NCBI GenBank assembly: GCA_037447605.1
Contig: CM074811.1
Span: 2,076,311-2,140,310 of the forward strand
Origin: Zygnema circumcarinatum
Taxonomy: Eukaryota; Streptophyta; Zygnematophyceae; Zygnematales; Zygnemataceae
DNA length: 64,000 bases
Direction: 5' to 3'
Shown: positions 58,373 through 64,000 of the stretch, in pieces
Layout of the letters: each line of letters begins with the position of its first letter
Position numbering within the stretch: position 1 is the first letter of the stretch
The notes under the pieces: model-generated
What the model was told of the DNA's origin: nothing
The model's database searches: none
Seen by the model: the letters and a program-made list of their open reading frames with translations, nothing else
Made by a program: the position numbers and the translations under genes

Positions 58373-60984
58373 CGAAAGCGAAAGGAACGAGAAAAAGTAC
58401 GAAGATGTAAGAATGAGTCGGCTGCGGCAACTGAGTAGTTACACTCAACACTGGATAATATTACGGTCCTGTATCCATGCATGAGTGTGCTACCAAAGCG
58501 GATAGAACCGAAAGCTGTTACAAGAAAGGACAGACGAGTCGTTTGCAATCCTTTACTCTGCCATTTAAGTTTGTTTTTGCTTCTGCATTCAAGTCATTTA
58601 ATTAAGTGAATTACGAAACTTCAAGCTTAAGCGTTTCTGAAATTTTCTTTACGTACTGCCGCGGGTAAAATGGAGAGACCGCTCGCTGCCGTATCAAGTA
58701 TGAAGAATCTGTTTCAGATAAAAATTTACTTCGATAATCAGCAAAAGCAAGTACAGAGATAAAGCTGCCCTATCAAAACGTAGCCTGCGCAAAACGGTTA
58801 ACCAAAGGCAGACTAAACTCACCCCACGTCCCGACCATCGAGCTCCGGTTTGACCAGCAAGTGGCCACTCTCTGCTTTCATGACCTGCATAAAAAACCTT
58901 GGAGCCTACTTTAACACCAAGAAGAGAGATTCTTTGAGTCTGATAAGCAAAGTCCATTGCTAAGCTCTGCTGGCCAAAACTGCAGAGGGTGTAAAAACTA
59001 ATGACTAGGTTGCCCTGACCATCCTCACCTCCAAGGAGGGTGATATCCCTTCATGGAAACTGCTTGAACTGAAGACAGCAGTAGGGGGCTTCACTATGCG
59101 GGTCTGCGGTAATCTGCATTCAGCATTCACTACAGCATTGCTGGAGACCTGAACCTGCTTCACGTTGACTACAGTCTCCAAGCCGTTGACTGCAGAAACT
59201 CTCTCCATTACAGCGGGGAAACGATGTTGCTGATCAGCCTGGCAGGCAACAAGCAGTAGGAGCTATGCTGATTCAGAGGGAGGGAGAGAGGTGAGGGGTG
59301 AATGGGACATAGGAAGAGCATTACTCAGACAGGGCTACGTTGTGAGTACGTAAGGAGTGGTTAAAAGATTTGCTGCTTTCTGTTTCTTTTAACTTGTTGT
59401 GGGTTCTGGGATTGGTTTGACCTCCCACTGTAGCCAGTGCTGAAACCGGAATTGTTCAACGCCGCCATAGGCTTTAAGTAGCAGATGCTCTGGAAGCCAT
59501 GTCGCATTATCCAGAGTGACGGCGGCCTTCACCTGCAATTCAGTCAAAGCCTTCAATTGAAAGACCCTTTACCAAAGGGAGAGTCGGGAGAGACGAAACA
59601 CTTCTCTACGTTTTGAAGCAAAAGGAAAACTGTATTTAGAAGTATACATGCAGAGAAAAGGGAAAGTGAAAGAGGAATATTTCTCACCCTCCCATCTCGC
59701 AGCTGCAAGAGAACTGCGACGGGCCGATGTGTGAATATTGAAAGTGGACACCAGTCGAGCTCATTCAAGTCTGGAAGGGTAATTTCCAGCCACTCTGAGG
59801 CACGTTTGGAGAGCCAAAATCCAGTTCTCACCCACATGCAGAGCAGCTCCATCTGAAAAGAAGGCGACAAAGTCAGTGCCGAACGAACAGCACCATGTGG
59901 AACATGAATTCTGCAGAGTGCCCATAACGAAAAAACTGTAAAAATCCTAAATACAAATGTTTACCTCTCGGTCGTCTAAATCCGCCTCCATCCATCGCCC
60001 AGCAAAGTCCATCTGCCAGGGAACTTTGCCATCAAAGGCTCCCTTGTAGCTTAGCTCCTGACTGCAAAAGGTTTCACAAGCGCGGCCATCATCAGTCGCC
60101 CATGTGAGCGACCACATGCCGTTCAATCCGTTTAATTTCTGCCAGCCTGTACCAATAAGCCAGATTTTGCCATACACGGATGCTCTCAGTTACATTTCCT
60201 AATGATCATTCGCCCAGTAATGGAGGTAACCGTTGCTCACATGCACCGCATATCCGATTTCAGAGCTTCATACGAAAAACAATGATAATGAAGACAAGCC
60301 AGATAAATTGAAGAAAGGAAGCAAAATGTTAACAGCATGAATAATGCTGGCCATCGTGAGCGAGAAGCAGATTTCCTAAAGAAAGCGCAATGCCTGAAAA
60401 TCTTCTCAATCAAGTCTTAGTGTAGATGTAGTTCGGTTCAGATCAATGCTGCAGCATTTCCTTGCAATATCGCTCATCCTGTAAACAGCTGTCCGCTTCC
60501 TCTATTCGCCTCCCTCACCCCGCCATGCTTTCCAAAGAAACCCTAATTACAAATGAAGCTATACCAATTTGATCATTCCTTGGCCCAAAAGAATAAAGAA
60601 GAAAAGCGTACCGGAAGCAGTGTAGTAGCGTCCATCCTCGGTGAACCCCACAGCTACAGAAACACTATCAAGAACAAGCTGTAGCCCTGTCGCTGCTGTG
60701 TCGACTCTTGCAACAGGTATGCCACAGCAGCGCTTTGAAAGCGTCCTTGTCGTCCTCCTCTGCTCCGACGGCCTTAAACGATGTACAGCCACCATGGCTT
60801 CCACCCGCGAGAGCATCGGCAGTCGATGCTGAAGCCATGAGAGAGGGCGACAGGCCTCCCGGTGAGACAGACGAGCAGCATGTGATAGCGAGGCGGGGCA
60901 AAGCATCGCTTCCGCCATGGCCTCAAGCTCCTGACAGCCGCTCAGGCTGCAGACTGCAGAGAACGGGCAGCTACCCTCCACCAT
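56744..60984 (-). CDS. tandem retropepsin-like aspartic protease-type protein, first active site altered
   Basis: Thirteen minus-strand exons in phase (60984-60612, 60146-59965, 59852-59688, 59532-59422, 59238-59029, 58884-58823, 58708-58657, 58312-58253, 58146-58066, 57762-57679, 57585-57508, 57328-57113, 56971-56744) give 633 aa. The N-terminal half (GMWSLTWATDDGRACETF, later TLDNATWLPEHLLLKAYGG) is a conserved but unnamed module. Then come two retropepsin-like lobes. Lobe 1 has SGHLLVKPELDGRDVG, ILDTAASGLSILP (Asp373-Thr374-Ala375), RRGRSLQLGPLEIKNPVFTE and GICGFDIFFPCVVE. Lobe 2 has LLIVDTGARGVQLV (Asp517-Thr518-Gly519) and DGLLTGDF then CDVIFDYSRKRAAFL. I recall plant proteins with the same two-lobe order and LDTGASG in lobe 1. 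The Gly to Ala change may weaken catalysis. The start of the 81-nt ninth exon is chosen by phase; 58140 is also possible. Confidence 0.82.
58337..58372. repeat. GA microsatellite in an intron of the retropepsin-like gene
   Basis: An (AG)n run, with a looser purine-rich stretch at 58170-58232. Both lie in or near introns of the minus-strand gene and read as CT tracts upstream of its 3' splice sites. Confidence 0.8.
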
Positions 60985-61890
60985 CCACAACGTGAAGTTA
61001 GGGCTGACGTGGCGTTTTTAGGAAACGCGCACATACACATCAGTTTCCAAAAGAGGTAGAGCCACAGCTGATTGCACTTGGAGGCGGGGATTCGCCCAGC
61101 CACAACCTGCCACGTCGGATTCAAAATTATTCCAGCTCACCGGATACCGACACCTCGCACCGCGATGCAGCGAACCCCCACACTGGCGGATGTGGTGACA
61201 TGTATGCATGTATGGCATGCGCCTCGTTCAATGCCATTTTCCCGTCTCGCTCGCGATGGCCGACAGAAAGGCTCAGGACCTCTGCGAACAGTTCCTCGTG
61301 GTTCCTTCCCCATGATGATGTTGGCCATGTACATTTGATGGCATCATCATCGCCATCGTGAGGTCAATGCCACATCCACGTCCGAAGGAAAAGATGGCGC
61401 CGTGACATGAGGTGACGCTCTGCCTGCACGGCAGGCAGGCCCAACAACGACACCACGGCTCTAGCAGGGGCCGTGTGATCACGTCACTGCCATTGACATC
61501 AGGCAAAACAGCTGGTCGGACACTCTGATGTGATGACGTCATAACGTAAAACAATTGACAGCGGCTCCCGAATTTGCTAAAATTTTGGCGGCCCATGACC
61601 ACCTAACCGGTGTTCTTCTGTCTCATCCTTCAGCCAGTCCCCGTCCGCGACGTGGCGAGCCCCACGTCTCCTCCGGCCCCGTCGCCTCTCGTGGCGCCAG
61701 CGAGTGTGCTGCACGCGGCCAGAGAACGGCTGCCACGTGGCGGGAACGATATCTGGCAACTAATGCGGTGTGACCAGAGCAGGGGCCGAGGGCGAACGCT
61801 GTGACGCATGGCAGGACAGGACACGCAGCACAATCTGACGCCACACGTTGGTCGGCATCGTACGGCTTCGTACATCTGACGCGTGCCTGC
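60985..61890. other. upstream region of the retropepsin-like gene
   Basis: GC-richer than average, with many CACGTGG and CCACGTGG-type words (for example near 61733 and 61105), which are typical G-box cores in plant promoters. No gene is seen. The many overlapping ORFs on both strands are composition artefacts. Confidence 0.4.
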
Positions 61891-62188
61891 TAGGGATGTG
61901 CATGGGAACGCAGTCGTGGATTAGAATTTCAATCAAAAATTCTAAAAGTCAGGCCGTTTTGAAACACTTTTAGAATGGCCGGACAGGCACACGGTTGTAC
62001 GCTCGTACGACTGAATTGTACGGTCAGCGGCAGTCCATTCAAGTTAAGGGGGGTTCAATCACAGTGGTCGTACGGCAATTTAAAGTGTTTCAAAACTCTG
62101 AAACTTTTAGACTTTTAGATATTAGAACGTTCTAATTCTGAAATCTAAAACTCTAAAAGTCGCTTGTACGGACAAATGTACATCCCTA
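61891..62188. mobile_element. hAT-like MITE, 298 bp
   Basis: Terminal inverted repeats TAGGGATGTGCAT and ATGTACATCCCTA match at 12 of 13 positions. The flanking 8-mers GTGCCTGC (61883-61890) and GCGCCTGC (62189-62196) match at 7 of 8, which fits the 8-bp duplication of hAT elements. The inside contains further partial inverted words (TTCTAAAAGT, AAACACTTT) and GTACG motifs but no ORF for a transposase. The right end is closely similar to the sequence starting at 29165. Confidence 0.8.
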
Positions 62189-62196
62189 GCGCCTGC

Positions 62197-63437
62197 CTGC
62201 CTGCCTCTCTGCCCGCTACCGAAGGAACCCTCCAACTCGCCGGTCCCGTACACCACTATGACCGTGACAGGAGCTACCGTAGCCCTAACTACTCTCCCTC
62301 GCAGCCACGTGGCCCATCCAACGGCTCTCGCACTCGGCTTTCCAGCTGTTTTATCGTTTTTAACACGCGGCTGAAAGGCGCATCCAACGGTTATTGTCTT
62401 CAAATCTCCCACGAGGGAGATCTGTACGGTAGCCTCTCCCCCTCGGTGGAATCCGAACTTGGACCACTTTCCGCGAAGCAAACCACCGGGCCGGGCCGGC
62501 CCGGCCCTCCCTCCCCCCCGTCCGCGAAGCAGCGCGGAGGGATCCGAGCCGCGCCGCCGAGCTGTGGGGCCCACTCACCCTCCGCCCGCCCACGGCGCTG
62601 ACGTCAGCCGCTCTGCCCGCGTCGCGCGCGGCCCGGTGGGAAGGAAGAGAGCGACCTTTTCCGAGCGCGTTCGCTTGCGTTCACACTGGCGGGCGTGCGC
62701 GGCACGGCAAGTGAGGTTTGGGTCGGACCTCGGGTGGGGCGTTCACACTGGCGGTCCTTTTCAGCCAGGAAACGAGCGGGGCGCGCCGCCAGGTGGCCAC
62801 GGTGCTGGGAGCCACGTGGCCGCGGCGGCGCCTGAAAGGGCGGCCGCTGGGGAGAGCCACAGAAAGCGCCACTGCATTGTGCAGGGGCCATCTCTTGGCG
62901 TCTCGCTCGCTCTCGCTCTCTCGCTCACTCTCACTCTCACTCTCGCTCTCACTCTCTCTCTCGCTCTCGCTCTTTGTGCCGGGAGGAGTTTGGGAGGGCT
63001 GTGATCGGAAGACAGGAGGGCCTTCCAGGCTGCCAGGAGGCGCAGGAAGGCGGGGAGGGAGGCCGCCTGTACATTCTTGGATGCTCCATCCTGCACGGTT
63101 TTGGTGACAGCTGGAGGTTCAGCTTGGCAGCTTAGGGGATAATTTGAAGAGGTGTCGTGAGCGCAGTGTAGAGAGGGAGTGAGGAAGGTGGTCTAGGGCC
63201 TCTGGAGAACGGGATATTGCAACTCGCGTGAAGGAAGGAGGCGTTGAGAAGGCGGGACTGCGACAGCTGCTTATTGAGGCCTGCTCTTTACGGAGTTGTG
63301 TGCGCATCGGTTGTTTTTGGTGCATTTGTATTTTATAAAACTTTACCGCTATTTAATAAGCTCGATATTTAATAAGCTCGATTTTTTTAGGACCGCATCT
63401 GCTTTAATTGCAACAGGTGTTCCAATTAAACATCAAT
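62197..63437. promoter_or_regulatory. GC-rich upstream region of the right-edge gene, with a CT/CTCACT microsatellite
   Basis: 62450-62880 is strongly GC-rich. A (CTCGCT/CTCACT/CT)n run lies at about 62903-62975. A 17-bp duplication (TATTTAATAAGCTCGAT) lies at 63351-63383. The long ORFs on both strands here reflect base composition. No gene is recognised before the start codon at 63438. Confidence 0.4.
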
Positions 63438-64000
63438 ATGACAAATAGTGGCTTGCTGTCCGCGGTCGTACGAAACTCCTCAGCACACTCACTTGACCAT
63501 TATTTAAGAAATAGGTCTGCAACTGCCGCCTCGCAGTCACGTGGAGGAGCAGGAAGGTGCGGGGAAGCTGGACTTAGGATTACAATAAGGCAGGAGGGCG
63601 GGCTTGTTGTCCGCGGTAAGAGATGGCTTCAGCAGATAAAGCCAACACAGCACAAATCCGTGCCTGCTCGCCATGGATATACCGCAGCACCGAGGTGCTG
63701 TCATGCCTCTTCCCTGTCATCAGATACGCCTGAGCCTGTACTCAAGTTTGAAAGTTCTGAGGAGCCCTATAGTGAAGCTGCTCCTTGGGAGGCTATTGCT
63801 GTAGGCACCGACAGTCCTGAAGGAACATGGACTGCTGCAAAGCCCTTATTTGCAGCATCAACTGAGGACCTCAACACGCCGACCTTGGCAGCCTTGGCAA
63901 AGGCTGGTATACAGATAGTGGAATCTCTCGAAGAGGCTGGGAGCGAAGCGTTAAAGGCTCTTCAAAATTCCAATCTGGAGGCTTCCGTTTCCGAGGAGGT
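63438..64000 (+). CDS. start of an unidentified gene, open at the right edge
   Basis: An uninterrupted frame of 187 codons runs from ATG at 63438 to the end of the window with no stop. The first about 95 residues are rich in Arg, Ser, Ala and Gln and nearly lack acidic residues (for example HYLRNRSATAASQSRGGAGR), which fits an organelle targeting peptide. Then the composition becomes acidic: FESSEEPYSEAAPWEAIAVG, then ALAKAGIQIVESLEEAGSEA. I do not recognise the product. The change from a basic leader to an acidic mature region, and the length of the open frame, make real coding likely. The GC-rich region and CT tract before it would be its promoter or leader. A shorter frame starting with ATG at about 63623 is out of phase and stops. 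Confidence 0.6.
   Translation, partial: MTNSGLLSAVVRNSSAHSLDHYLRNRSATAASQSRGGAGRCGEAGLRITIRQEGGLVVRGKRWLQQIKPTQHKSVPARHGYTAAPRCCHASSLSSDTPEPVLKFESSEEPYSEAAPWEAIAVGTDSPEGTWTAAKPLFAASTEDLNTPTLAALAKAGIQIVESLEEAGSEALKALQNSNLEASVSEE

Noticed and set aside
58694-58957. Minus-strand reading with FAYQTQRISLLGVKVGSK as an exon of the retropepsin-like gene
   Set aside because: Phase does not fit. The other frame from 58884 gives SGHLLVKPELDGRDVG, which matches the family and joins the next exon in phase.
62122-63107. Several long ORFs on both strands
   Set aside because: They overlap each other on both strands in GC-rich DNA and partly cover the hAT-like MITE and CT microsatellite. No motif.

Overview
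This window is nuclear DNA of a green plant-lineage eukaryote, most likely a streptophyte alga or other early-diverging streptophyte. The reasons are intron-rich genes with canonical GT-AG introns, products whose closest remembered relatives are land-plant proteins (CURLY LEAF-type E(z), SGR2, the At3g56430-type mitochondrial protein, a plastid-type M48 peptidase, KH/CCCH proteins), and many interstitial plant-type telomere-like tracts (CCCTAAA/TTTAGGG and variants). There are no operons. I built the gene models by hand by joining exons whose splice phases agree. In nine of the eleven coding loci the joined exon lengths sum to a multiple of three.

Layout. (1) 882-965, minus: first exon of an acetylornithine-deacetylase-like gene that runs off the left edge. 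(2) 1846-4146, minus: mitochondrial At3g56430/TIM21-like membrane protein. (3) 5858-7508, plus: membrane-anchored SAM methyltransferase of a mainly bacterial family. (4) 8338-13000, plus: a UBC6/UBE2J-type ubiquitin-conjugating enzyme fused in frame to a TPR domain in place of its usual membrane tail. (5) 13574-18673, minus: unidentified 844-aa protein with a long acidic tract. (6) 19127-28165, plus: 17-exon E(z) histone H3K27 methyltransferase (PRC2). (7) 28166-31315: transposon-rich spacer with a complete MULE-type foldback MITE and one end of a hAT-like element. (8) 31316-40912, plus: 20-exon SGR2-like DDHD phospholipase. (9) 40913-43034: spacer with a tRNA-like gene whose anticodon is UCA, a 24-copy 8-bp satellite and telomere-like DNA. 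(10) 43035-45851, plus: BUD22/SRFBP1 family. (11) 46590-49688, minus: M48 peptidase. (12) 50291-53231, plus: CCCH/KH RNA-binding protein. (13) 56744-60984, minus: tandem retropepsin-like protein with an altered first active site. (14) 61891-62188: hAT-like MITE. (15) 63438-64000, plus: start of an unidentified gene that runs off the right edge.

The genes are housekeeping and regulatory functions with no obvious shared pathway: chromatin silencing (E(z)), ubiquitin and endomembrane functions (E2-TPR, SGR2-like), ribosome biogenesis or RNA (BUD22, CCCH/KH), and organelle proteins. The most unusual items are the E2-TPR fusion, the DTA-for-DTG change in the retropepsin protein, the UCA-anticodon tRNA-like locus, the oppositely oriented telomere-like arrays on either side of a 47-nt exon, and the 19-residue acidic repeat in the phospholipase.
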